NCBI GenBank assembly: GCA_023402395.1
Contig: JAEYGI010000040.1
Span: forward strand, 992,001 to 1,056,000
DNA length: 64,000 nucleotides
DNA from: Bacillota bacterium
Lineage (GTDB): Bacteria > Bacillota > UBA4882 > UBA8346
Direction: 5' to 3'
The notes under the pieces were generated by a model that saw only the letters and a program-made list of their open reading frames with translations, made no database searches and had not been told where the DNA came from. The position numbers and the translations under genes are program-made. Of this stretch, positions 1-7,497 are shown one piece after another (within the stretch, counting starts at the first letter, position 1; each line of letters starts with the position of its first letter).

Positions 1-164
1 AAAATCGGACGATCGAAAACGGCCTTCAGGGCTTTTTCGGCGTGGAATACCAAAAGTATCTGGTGCGGCCGGCTCTTGAAATCGGCATGGGTACGTTTCA
101 GAACGCGGATGGAACCAATTTTGCCGGGATGACTTACAACTTCTCGCTTTTTTATTATTTCTGA
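1..164 (+). CDS. C-terminal end of a probable outer-membrane beta-barrel protein (5' partial)
   Basis: A plus-strand frame is open from base 3 to a TGA at 162-164 and gives the last 53 residues of a protein that starts outside the window. The end alternates polar and aromatic or hydrophobic residues and finishes FSLFYYF. A final amphipathic strand ending in Phe is typical of outer-membrane barrels recognised by the BamA/Omp85 machinery. No domain can be named from 53 residues. The reading as a barrel is inference; it would fit a diderm member of the Bacillota, and the RseB-like protein at 2530-3516 points the same way. Confidence 0.5.
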   Translation, partial: NRTIENGLQGFFGVEYQKYLVRPALEIGMGTFQNADGTNFAGMTYNFSLFYYF

Positions 165-187
165 GGCCAAAAGCCGCCGCCCCGAAA

Positions 188-1726
188 TCATTCAAACCCG
201 CAGCAAACCCGGTTTTTCCCCGAATGCTTGGCGTGATAAAGCGACCGGTCGGCGTATTCCAGCAGTTCGCCCCGGTTTTCGGCATGGTCCGGCATGGTCG
301 CCACGCCCAGTGAAATGGTAATCGGAGACCGCAATTGGCCTCCGGGAAGATTTTCAACCGCCTGCCGGATGCGTTCCGCAATCTGAAACGCCAGGGGATT
401 TCCGGTATGGCGTAAAATAACCGCGAATTCCTCCCCGCCGTAACGGGCGACGCTCCCCTGCTCCCGCACGGTTTCGGACACGATGGCCGCAACCCTCTTC
501 AATAGCTGGTCCCCTGCCGGATGGCCGTAAGTGTCATTATACTTTTTGAAATTATCGACATCCATTAAGATCAGGGAGACCGGAACTTCGTAACGGGATG
601 ATTCATTGACGTGCTTTTCGAGCTGTTCATTAAAATAGCGCCGGTTATACAATCCGGTCAGGCCGTCGGTATCCGCCTGCAGCTTGGCCGAACGGATGCT
701 GGCAATATGTTGGATGGCATTGCCGCATTGATTGGCGATCCCGGTCATCATCCGGATCTCCGCTTCGGCCATGCCCCGTTGCTGAGTGCCCGCGATCATC
801 AAGACTCCGGCCACTTCCCGGTCGACCATGATCGGAAATGCAAATAGCGCTTTAACCGGAGTTCCCTGAAAAATTTTGACCAGTTCGGGATGCTTTCCGA
901 TATCCGCACAGATCAGTGGTTCCCTGAACACTTGAATCGGCGCCAGGGTCAGGCTGTCCTTGCTAAGCGGGTTCTTGCCGTACCGTTCCAGCCATTCTTC
1001 TTCCCACTTCGCGCTTTCATAAACTTTAAGAAGATCGCTCTCAAACATCATGATCGCCGTCGCTAACGAAGGGTTGTTCTGCAAAACCGCTTTCATGGTC
1101 TGTTTGAAAATATCATCCAGATTGGAACTGGCGGTGACCTCCAGGGAATAATCGTTCAAACGTTGCAACTTGTCATTCCATTGCGTCAGGTTACGGGACA
1201 TCTCTTCGGTAACCTTGTAAGTCCGGGTAATCAACCGGCTGGCCACAAAGCCTGTCAGATAAAGATAAACCAGTTTGATAAAAAGGCCCGAGAGGTTAGG
1301 GAGTTCGGGCCGATTCCAGTAAGAAGCGCCGATCCAAACGACGGCGCTGAAGGTCGACCAGATGAAAACTCCGGCATACCGAAAGCGAACCGCCGCCGCG
1401 AACACCGGTAGAAACCAAAAAGGATACAGCGGGCTATCGGGGCCGCCGGTGATCCGGATGAAAAAGGTGGAAACCAGGAGATCGGTTATTGATAAGGGCC
1501 CCAGCAGCCAGCGTCTGGCCCAGAAATTACAGACCGGGACCAGCCAACACAATAGGTTCATTGAGAGATAGATTCCGGCAATCAGATAATACACCCGTTC
1601 CGATCCGGCTCCCAATGCCAGAAAAACCAATGTTCCATGAATCGCGGCGAACTTGATCCGGAACTCGGCCAAGGCTTGCAGAAAGGCGCTATTTCGTTTC
1701 CGTTTGAGTTCCAGCCGTCCTTCCAA
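188..1726 (-). CDS. Membrane-anchored GAF-GGDEF diguanylate cyclase
   Basis: Predicted to make cyclic di-GMP from two GTP at the inner membrane. The 512-residue protein has about five hydrophobic segments (roughly residues 25-165), a linker, a GAF sensor domain (about 200-345) and a C-terminal GGDEF domain with an intact GGEEF signature at about 430. The RxxD inhibitory site normally five residues before the signature reads REQG, so product inhibition through it is unlikely. The open frame runs far upstream through a 21-bp tandem array, but the start chosen is a TTG at 1726, preceded by TAGGAGGA at 1733-1740. No partner gene is adjacent; the nearest upstream minus-strand gene is closed by a terminator at about 2350. 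Confidence 0.85.
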   Translation of the reverse strand: MEGRLELKRKRNSAFLQALAEFRIKFAAIHGTLVFLALGAGSERVYYLIAGIYLSMNLLCWLVPVCNFWARRWLLGPLSITDLLVSTFFIRITGGPDSPLYPFWFLPVFAAAVRFRYAGVFIWSTFSAVVWIGASYWNRPELPNLSGLFIKLVYLYLTGFVASRLITRTYKVTEEMSRNLTQWNDKLQRLNDYSLEVTASSNLDDIFKQTMKAVLQNNPSLATAIMMFESDLLKVYESAKWEEEWLERYGKNPLSKDSLTLAPIQVFREPLICADIGKHPELVKIFQGTPVKALFAFPIMVDREVAGVLMIAGTQQRGMAEAEIRMMTGIANQCGNAIQHIASIRSAKLQADTDGLTGLYNRRYFNEQLEKHVNESSRYEVPVSLILMDVDNFKKYNDTYGHPAGDQLLKRVAAIVSETVREQGSVARYGGEEFAVILRHTGNPLAFQIAERIRQAVENLPGGQLRSPITISLGVATMPDHAENRGELLEYADRSLYHAKHSGKNRVCCGFE

Positions 1727-2052
1727 CGCTGCTCCTCCTAATGTCTTTGCAAGCGTTTCAAACAAAATGAGTGGCAGAAAATAAACCGGTAACCGCCTCG
1801 TGCCGCCGGACCATGGGATCATGAATTGAATTTCGCTAATTTTTGCCAAAATCCTTTTCCATCCATTCAACCCCATAATCCGACGGAACAACATGATTTT
1901 CTCATTGTGTTCAAACGATGAAAAAACTCGTAGCGCAAATTCATATGGCGTCAAGTTCTTTGGCTCACCAAAGCGGCACGATTGCGCCCAATCAACCCGC
2001 TCCGGCCATCCGATCCGACCCGGAAACTGCTGACAGACCCGTAGTGACAGTC
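1727..2052. other. Long non-coding leader between the 21-bp array and the diguanylate cyclase
   Basis: About 325 bases upstream of the cyclase start. The minus-strand frame stays open here, but the only strong ribosome site is the one used at 1726 and the translated text matches no family I recognise. I see no riboswitch consensus and no convincing promoter. Confidence 0.4.
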
Positions 2053-2325
2053 CGATCAATTGTAGCGGCACTTCGATCAATTGATTCAAGACTCCGATCA
2101 TCTGATCCGCTTCTTCGATCAATTGATCCAACATTCGGATCAACTGATCCAGGTCTCAGATCATTTGATCCAACTCCCAGATCAACTGATCCGGGGCTTC
2201 GATCACTTGATCCAACTCCCAGATCAACTGATCCAGTACCCTGATCAGCTGATCCAACGCTTCGATCACTTGATCCAACACTCGGATCAGTTGTGGCGGC
2301 ACCTCGATCAACAGATCGGGCAGTA
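2053..2325. repeat. 21-bp tandem array, 13 degenerate units
   Basis: Thirteen consecutive 21-bp units, each starting with GATCA and most carrying a near-palindromic GATCAxxTGATC core followed by a variable 9-base spacer. The period is a multiple of three, so several frames on both strands stay open and read as heptads: DQLIQ-type on the plus strand and LDQLIxE-type on the minus strand. The minus-strand heptad frame is broken by one TGA at 2156-2158, where sister units have TGG. The array lies between a terminator and the leader of the cyclase gene. It could be a protein-binding array or a relic heptad-coding segment; neither is shown. Confidence 0.85.
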
Positions 2326-2345
2326 ATGATAAATCCGGCCGAAGG

Positions 2346-2376
2346 AAAAATAAAAAAACCGGAAATTCCCGGTTTT
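2346..2376 (-). terminator. Rho-independent terminator of the ECF sigma operon
   Basis: An 8-bp perfect stem (AAAACCGG at 2355-2362, CCGGTTTT at 2369-2376) is followed on the minus strand by TTTATTTTT. It sits about 150 bases after the RseB-like gene. Confidence 0.8.
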
Positions 2377-2529
2377 CCATTTTGTCAAAACGGCCGAAGG
2401 TCAGAATGCGAGGACCTTGAATGAATGTCGTTGCAACACTAACTTTTGACCTCAATGACTCCAATTCCGCAATCCGATATGGCGACTACCCTTCCGGCAT
2501 GACTTCCCGATTCATACCATCCGTGCAGG

Positions 2530-3516
2530 TTACTTAAACGACGCGGCGATTTTTTTCAACTCATCCAACGGAACCGATCCAACCAGCACATAGTGGATCT
2601 GATTATCAAACCACTGGTGCACTAGAAAAGTTTGACCGGCTTTGGTATATTCCTGGAATTGATTCAGGGTGAACCGCTGGTGTTCGGAGAGTTTCTCCCG
2701 TTCAAACACAGATAGTTTCCGGCCTTCTGGTCCTTCGAAGACCAAGTGTACGGCCGTGGCCAACGAAAGCTCTTCAATGGTCGCTTTCATAAACACATAT
2801 CCTTCGGGAAGATAGGCAGGCATTTCGATCGGGAAATTTACCCCTTGCTGTGAACGCGGGATGCTGTTCTCCTGCCAGAACCGGGTTCCATTCTCGTACC
2901 ACTTCACATTCGCCGGGAAGGACGCGATAGGATCAAAGTCCGGCGCAATCTTTTCGAACCGATGAAAGTGAAACGATTTGATCAAGAACTCTTTCCGGTA
3001 TATTTCATAGGCAACCGGATAAAAGGCTTCCTTATCGATGCTCAGCCGGTAACGAAGATCCTTCTCGGCTCCGGACAAGTTAAATACCGGCCGGCCGGCG
3101 ATAGTGGTTTCTCCCTCCGCGAAGGTCACCCGATCAATCCAATTCCGCCATTCGGACAACGTTTTTTTGTTGTCGCTTTTCGAATGTTCCAGCCTCAATC
3201 CGGAATTCAAGGCCGGTATATAAAACAGCGACAGATTCTCCGTTTCATAAGTGATTTCTCCCCGCAGCCATTGCGGACTCTGCGTCTGTTTCAGCAACGC
3301 GCGTTTCCAGGCCCAAACACGATAAGAAACCTCTTGCCGCCGTCCGAACCGAAAGGTGATTTCGGTATATTCACCGTAATAATTCCGATTGTTGATTGCC
3401 TCTCGAAATTTGGCCCGGATGCTCTCGATATTTGACTCGCTCCACACCGGGAAAGACGTCATGGCGACAATCAGCCAAATCAGTGAAAAACCGCACCAGC
3501 GCCGAATATTCAACAT
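2530..3516 (-). CDS. Secreted RseB/MucB-like, LolA-fold sensor protein
   Basis: A 328-residue exported protein with a signal peptide (about residues 1-26, ending PVWS). The middle resembles the LolA/LppX-fold part of RseB and related outer-membrane lipoprotein-sorting-like proteins (NYYGEYTEITF, then LRYRLSIDKEAFYPVAYE). The C-terminal third, starting near PAYLPEGY, resembles DUF4367. In proteobacteria RseB binds the anti-sigma factor and tunes envelope stress release. Here the gene follows a sigma and an anti-sigma gene in one operon, so the same role is inferred. The start is the ATG at 3516, preceded by GGAGG with 8-base spacing; an overlapping TTG at 3543 is less likely. Confidence 0.65.
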   Translation of the reverse strand: MLNIRRWCGFSLIWLIVAMTSFPVWSESNIESIRAKFREAINNRNYYGEYTEITFRFGRRQEVSYRVWAWKRALLKQTQSPQWLRGEITYETENLSLFYIPALNSGLRLEHSKSDNKKTLSEWRNWIDRVTFAEGETTIAGRPVFNLSGAEKDLRYRLSIDKEAFYPVAYEIYRKEFLIKSFHFHRFEKIAPDFDPIASFPANVKWYENGTRFWQENSIPRSQQGVNFPIEMPAYLPEGYVFMKATIEELSLATAVHLVFEGPEGRKLSVFEREKLSEHQRFTLNQFQEYTKAGQTFLVHQWFDNQIHYVLVGSVPLDELKKIAASFK

Positions 3517-3539
3517 TCCCGAAACCTCCGCGGGTTTAT

Positions 3540-3905
3540 TCAAAAGCCAGTTTCACAATGAATCTGCAGGTATTCATCGATCAGTTCCAGCTCGGGCTGA
3601 AAAGACTCGGTGACATGCCACTGATACCACATTCCGGTGCAAGCCAGCGCCACCAGTACCATTGCCGCCGCCATTATATTCCAAACGCGGCTGTTCTTCC
3701 GGCCCGGCGCAGCTTGAGATAAAGGATAAATCTCCGGCTCGAAGCTTTGGGCGAAAAGCGACTTCAACCGGTTCAACTCGTCCACTTTTTGACGGCAGGG
3801 AATGCAGGTCCGTAAATGGGTTCGGATCCGGTCGGCCCGCCAAACCGCCAACTCCCCATCGGCATAACTCTGTAAAATGATTTCTTTCGGGCAAAACAAC
3901 CTCAT
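3540..3905 (-). CDS. Anti-sigma factor with zinc-finger (ZAS) domain
   Basis: A 121-residue single-pass membrane protein. The N-terminal cytoplasmic part has the HxxxCxxC zinc anti-sigma motif (H30, C34, C37), and one membrane helix lies at about 74-94. The short external tail is where an RseB-like partner could act. The gene starts directly after the sigma factor stop (TGA then ATG), which suggests translational coupling and a matched sigma/anti-sigma pair. The family holds an ECF sigma factor inactive at the membrane until a signal breaks the complex. Confidence 0.85.
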   Translation of the reverse strand: MRLFCPKEIILQSYADGELAVWRADRIRTHLRTCIPCRQKVDELNRLKSLFAQSFEPEIYPLSQAAPGRKNSRVWNIMAAAMVLVALACTGMWYQWHVTESFQPELELIDEYLQIHCETGF

Positions 3906-4490
3906 TCACCTCTGATCCTTTGCCAACCTGGGCCCGAGAATTTCCCGCAACTCCCTACGGGCGTAAAACAATCTTGATTTTACCGTCCCTAAACCAGCCC
4001 CGGTTATGACTGAGATCTCCTGATATTTAAAACAATAGATGTCATGCAGAATTACGATCAGCCGGTGCTGGGATGAAAGCTGGAGTAATGCGGCCTGAAT
4101 TTCTTCCCGGAGTTCAGACAATTCAGCCTGCTCTTCCGGTGTCCTCCCCGGATCCCTCGGTTCGGAGGTGACCGCTCCTTCTTCTTCACCGTTGAATTTG
4201 GCGAGATGAAGTATTAGCCGTGAAGCGTTTTTTCGTTGATAATCGATGCAGGCATTGGTCATGATCCGAAACAGCCAAGTCCAAAGGGTGGAATCCCCCT
4301 TAAACTTCGGCAAGGCGCGAATTGCTTTTACTAAAACCTCTTGTGTGATATCCTCGGCTTCAAAATCGCTTCCTAAAAAATTGCAGGCGTAATGAAAAAG
4401 AGGTTTGCGCACCTTCGACACCAATTCTTCAATTGCCGCTGAATCGCCTTGCTTCGCCCGGTTGATTAGTTCCGTGTTTAACTCTGGCAT
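3906..4490 (-). CDS. ECF-type RNA polymerase sigma factor
   Basis: A 194-residue sigma factor with region 2 at about 22-95 (DFEAEDITQEVLVKAI) and region 4 at about 130-185 (helix-turn-helix around YQEISVITGAGLGTVKSRL). Group size and layout match RpoE/SigW-type ECF factors. It opens a three-gene operon with its anti-sigma factor and an RseB-like protein, pointing to cell-envelope stress. Start ATG with GAGGATG just upstream. A candidate ECF promoter lies at 4508-4533, consistent with self-regulation. Target genes are unknown. Confidence 0.9.
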   Translation of the reverse strand: MPELNTELINRAKQGDSAAIEELVSKVRKPLFHYACNFLGSDFEAEDITQEVLVKAIRALPKFKGDSTLWTWLFRIMTNACIDYQRKNASRLILHLAKFNGEEEGAVTSEPRDPGRTPEEQAELSELREEIQAALLQLSSQHRLIVILHDIYCFKYQEISVITGAGLGTVKSRLFYARRELREILGPRLAKDQR

Positions 4491-4507
4491 TACATCCTCA
4501 TTTAAAA

Positions 4508-4533
4508 GACGATATCGATAACTGCTTTGTTCA
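4508..4533 (-). promoter_or_regulatory. Candidate ECF sigma promoter (autoregulatory)
   Basis: On the minus strand TGAAC (4533-4529) and CGTC (4511-4508) are separated by 17 bases, a typical ECF -35/-10 layout. The predicted start lies about ten bases before the sigma gene and keeps its ribosome site. Confidence 0.45.
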
Positions 4534-4540
4534 TTGGTAT

Positions 4541-4712
4541 ATAAGTTGAATTAAATTTCTGATAAACATCATGTCCTTAATGCCGGCGATGATGGAAAAT
4601 TAATGAATTTAATTCAACTTATTTCAGCTGTAATAGGATGAAGTAAATTCCGATTTGATTCATTTGCATTCGGCTTTAAAATGCAAATTTAGTAAAGAAA
4701 TTTACTTCATCC
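4541..4712. repeat. Composite inverted-repeat element, copy 1
   Basis: Two inverted repeats side by side. The first has 17-bp perfect arms (ATAAGTTGAATTAAATT at 4541-4557 and its complement at 4606-4622). The second has 14-bp perfect arms (GGATGAAGTAAATT at 4636-4649, complement at 4699-4712). A related element with the same two arm types in opposite overall orientation occurs at 29006-29137. It is non-coding and lies just upstream of the sigma promoter. A MITE-like or RNA-structured intergenic repeat is likely. Confidence 0.75.
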
Positions 4713-4863
4713 GATATAGCGATCAGTTTGTCGAATATACGACTTTCGCCATACTTCAAAACGTTTAATGAAACAACGGAAACTAACATTTTTATGTCAT
4801 AATTGCTTAATATATTTATCTTCTGGACCATCGTCCTTTTTTCCTGCTTGTCCGGGCGCCCCC
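4713..4863. other. AT-rich intergenic stretch
   Basis: Lies between the composite repeat and the terminator of the LysM gene. Short open frames here have no ribosome site or family likeness. I see no other signal. Confidence 0.3.
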
Positions 4864-4893
4864 CCAAAAAAAATGGCCGTAAAAACGGCCATT
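4864..4893 (-). terminator. Rho-independent terminator of the LysM gene
   Basis: A 9-bp stem (AATGGCCGT at 4872-4880, complement at 4885-4893) is followed on the minus strand by a run of T. It overlaps the stop codon of the LysM protein. Confidence 0.85.
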
Positions 4894-6178
4894 AGCAGCA
4901 TAAACCTCTCCAGCGCCTGTGTCTTCTACAACCACGTCGTTTATGATGATCATGTTTTTTCTTCTTCTTTTTCTTTTTATGATCGCGGCATGGTAATTGC
5001 TCAAACGGCACCATTACATAGATCGGACACGGCTGCACAATCGGTTCTTGAACCGGGCAAACCATGGGTGCCGGCATCGGACACGGCGCGGGCATCGGCA
5101 TGGGTCTCGGCATTGGACAAGGCGCAGGCATCGGCATGGGTCTCGGCCTTGGCATCGGCATTGGCCTTGGCATCGGCATCGGTGCAGGCGCTGGCATTGG
5201 CATTGGCATTGGCGCAGGAGCCGGCATCGGCATCGGAGTTGGCCTTGGCGCAGGCGCTGGAACAGGTTCTTCAGTAATCGGCGAAACCGCAGTCGGTCCC
5301 GGAGCCGGAGCTGGAACAGGTGCTGGAGCCGGCATAGGCGTCGGAGCCGGACACGGCATCGGCACGGGTATAGGTATCGGAATTGGTATCGGCCTTGGCC
5401 TCCGTGCAGGAGTAGGCGCCGGGCTCGGCATCGGCATGGGCGCTGGCATTATCGGTTGGGGGATACAAATTACTTGGCCCGGGAAGATCCGGTTCGGATC
5501 GGCGATTTGCGGATTGGCCGCTATCAGATCCGAAAGTAGGATATTGTTGCGGCGAGCAATCTCAAACAACGTATCCCCAGATCTGACAGTGTATTGGGTT
5601 CCGTCGGCGCATTGGATCGGCGCGGCTCCGGGAATGCAAATCGTCTGGCCGGGATAAATCAAATCGGGATTGGCGATCTGGGGATTGGCCCGCAGCAAGG
5701 CATCCAAACTAATCCCATTCCGTTGGGCAATTAAAAACATGGTATCGCCTTTGACAACCGTATAAATTTGTCCTTCGGGACAAGGAACCGTCACTGCCTC
5801 CGGAATACAGATTGCTTGCCCCGGAACGATTTGATTGGGGTCGCTAATCTGGGGATTAGCGGCGATCAACGCCGAAAGGGAAAGGTTATTGCGCCTGGCG
5901 ATCTCAAACAAGGTATCACCGGACCTTACCGTATAAAGCGTCCCTCCGGGACATTGAACGACCGCACCCGCACCCGAGCCTGGAATGCAGAGCACTTGCC
6001 CGGGGAAGATCCGGTTGGGATCGGAAATTTGAGGGTTGGCGGAAATCAAACTCTGTAAAGAAACATTAAATTTTCTGGCAATCAGGTACATGGTATCGCC
6101 GGATATGACGGTATATAGTTGGCCGTTAGGGCAGGCCGATGTCGGTTCGGCAAAGTTATCTCTTAAGTCATCGGACAT
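4892..6178 (-). CDS. Four-LysM protein with long Pro/Met/Ala-rich repeat region and basic Cys tail (probable spore coat protein)
   Basis: A 428-residue protein without a signal peptide. Four LysM peptidoglycan-binding domains (about 21-66, 81-126, 138-183, 195-240) share GDTxxxIA and NPQI(S/A)(D/N)P. Then come about 150 residues of P-M-P-A/P-R-P-M repeats with Gly-Glu interruptions, and a tail with eight Lys in a row, His, Arg and Cys. LysM proteins without signal peptides, such as SafA, assemble on the forespore from the mother cell, so a coat or exosporium role is inferred. The start is the ATG at 6178 behind GAGGAGGA with 8-base spacing. The repeat section creates long false frames on the opposite strand. 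Confidence 0.8.
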   Translation of the reverse strand: MSDDLRDNFAEPTSACPNGQLYTVISGDTMYLIARKFNVSLQSLISANPQISDPNRIFPGQVLCIPGSGAGAVVQCPGGTLYTVRSGDTLFEIARRNNLSLSALIAANPQISDPNQIVPGQAICIPEAVTVPCPEGQIYTVVKGDTMFLIAQRNGISLDALLRANPQIANPDLIYPGQTICIPGAAPIQCADGTQYTVRSGDTLFEIARRNNILLSDLIAANPQIADPNRIFPGQVICIPQPIMPAPMPMPSPAPTPARRPRPIPIPIPIPVPMPCPAPTPMPAPAPVPAPAPGPTAVSPITEEPVPAPAPRPTPMPMPAPAPMPMPMPAPAPMPMPRPMPMPRPRPMPMPAPCPMPRPMPMPAPCPMPAPMVCPVQEPIVQPCPIYVMVPFEQLPCRDHKKKKKKKKHDHHKRRGCRRHRRWRGLCC

Positions 6179-6361
6179 TTCGGGTTCCTCCTCGAAACCG
6201 GATAGTGTTACTAATGTAACATATTCCCACGTCCCGATTTTGGCTACCGGGACGTTGGCACAATTATACCTAAGTATCAAGTTTATCCAAAATACGCCGT
6301 AGCGGCTGGGTATCCGCGCCCCAGCGTTAAAATTACTGGCTTGCTTCCAAAACCTTTCATA

Positions 6362-6394
6362 ATAAAAATAAAAAACCGCTTCAAAAAAGCGGTT
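6362..6394 (-). terminator. Rho-independent terminator of the EamA gene
   Basis: AACCGCTT (6374-6381) pairs with AAGCGGTT (6387-6394); the minus strand continues with TTTTATTTTTATT. Confidence 0.85.
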
Positions 6395-6487
6395 CCGTAA
6401 TGACTCCGGATCTTTTGTTTCTGGGATAATAAATAATCGTGTAAAAATTAGTCAAAACTCAGCCGTTTACGCAGTCGCCATTCCAAC

Positions 6488-7390
6488 TCAATCCATTCTT
6501 CTATCCGCGGCCGATCCGGCTGCGGTAAATTTTTCCCAATTTTCCCGGCTGTTAAGCCACGCCACCATTCCGCCGCCAAGCGCAATCAACAAAGCGCCGG
6601 CTGCTTCGCCGAAAGTCATCGTTTCGCCGAGCCCGATCAACCCGAATATACTTCCAAACACCATGGTCGTCATCGAGAGAATCGACCCCGCTGAAGCGTT
6701 GATATACTTATAGGCTGAGGTCATCATCACCTGGGCGAAGAGTCCGGTGACCGCCGTTAATGATAGATAAATCCAGGCATTGGCATCCGGCCAGACCCAA
6801 ACCGGAAGACTGCAAACCAAGGAAGCGATCAGGCCGAAAATACTCAGATAAAAAAAGACAGTCCAAGCCGGTTCGCCACTTTTGCGGAGTTGCCTGACGA
6901 CCACGATGGCGCAAGCTGAAACGATCCCCGACGCCAAGGCCAGGAGATCCGGCCAAAAAATCCGGGTAAAGTCAGGGTGCACCAATAGTCCAACCCCGAA
7001 CCAAGCGGCAAGCAAACTGAGGCAGACCGGCCAAGTGATCTTCTCCTTCAGAAAAAGTGCCGCCAGGGGAACGATATAAATCGGATAAGAGTTATTCAAT
7101 ACCGTGCTGTTAATGACCGAGCCGCCGGCGATGGCCGCAAAATATAACAAAATTGCGGTCCCGCCGAAAATGCCCCGAGCAATCAACAGATCCTTGCGTT
7201 GAGCGCGCAGATCCACCCGGCCCAAGGCCGCCATGATCAGGGCCGCAATAACTCCCAGCAGAAACCGGAAAAAGACAACTTCCTGCCCGGAAACGGTTAC
7301 TGAAGCCAATTTGGCGTAAAACGCCATCAATCCGAAGAAGAATGAGGAAACGATCATCTGCAGCGGGCCTTTGACAATGGTTGGTGACAA
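6488..7390 (-). CDS. EamA/DMT-family membrane transporter
   Basis: A 300-residue integral membrane protein with about ten hydrophobic helices and the two-fold EamA repeat of the drug/metabolite transporter superfamily (first half FFFGLMAFYAK, second half beginning near residue 150). Members export or import small metabolites such as amino acids or nucleosides; the substrate cannot be read here. It starts at TTG 7390 with AAAGGAG eight bases upstream. It is about 110 bases downstream of a racemase gene on the same strand, so an amino-acid substrate is possible but unproven. Confidence 0.8.
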   Translation of the reverse strand: MSPTIVKGPLQMIVSSFFFGLMAFYAKLASVTVSGQEVVFFRFLLGVIAALIMAALGRVDLRAQRKDLLIARGIFGGTAILLYFAAIAGGSVINSTVLNNSYPIYIVPLAALFLKEKITWPVCLSLLAAWFGVGLLVHPDFTRIFWPDLLALASGIVSACAIVVVRQLRKSGEPAWTVFFYLSIFGLIASLVCSLPVWVWPDANAWIYLSLTAVTGLFAQVMMTSAYKYINASAGSILSMTTMVFGSIFGLIGLGETMTFGEAAGALLIALGGGMVAWLNSRENWEKFTAAGSAADRRMD

Positions 7391-7497
7391 TCAAAAGACT
7401 CCTTTGCCTGGGAATTTCTTCTTCATTATCCGCCCGACCCACGACCCTTGTCAAGCAAAAGAAAAGGTGCCGCATCAATCGGTTAACAACAGATGAA

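Noticed and set aside
1727..2143. Upstream extension of the cyclase frame through the 21-bp array (651 residues in total)
   Set aside because: The best ribosome site (TAGGAGGA) precedes TTG 1726; the extension is heptad-repeat translation plus text without family likeness.
2053..2325. CRISPR array
   Set aside because: Units are 21 bp with no unique spacers of constant size, and no cas genes are present.
2156..2464. 102-residue minus-strand frame ending in the array
   Set aside because: It runs straight through the operon terminator hairpin at 2355-2376 and starts at a TTG without a ribosome site.
3574..3909. Second minus-strand frame over the anti-sigma gene
   Set aside because: The overlapping frame with the HxxxCxxC motif and membrane helix is the real one.
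4768..5657. Long plus-strand frames rich in Gly-Ile-Gly or Arg-His across the LysM gene
   Set aside because: They are antisense translations of the Pro-Met-Ala repeat region; the minus-strand LysM protein has real domains and a good start.
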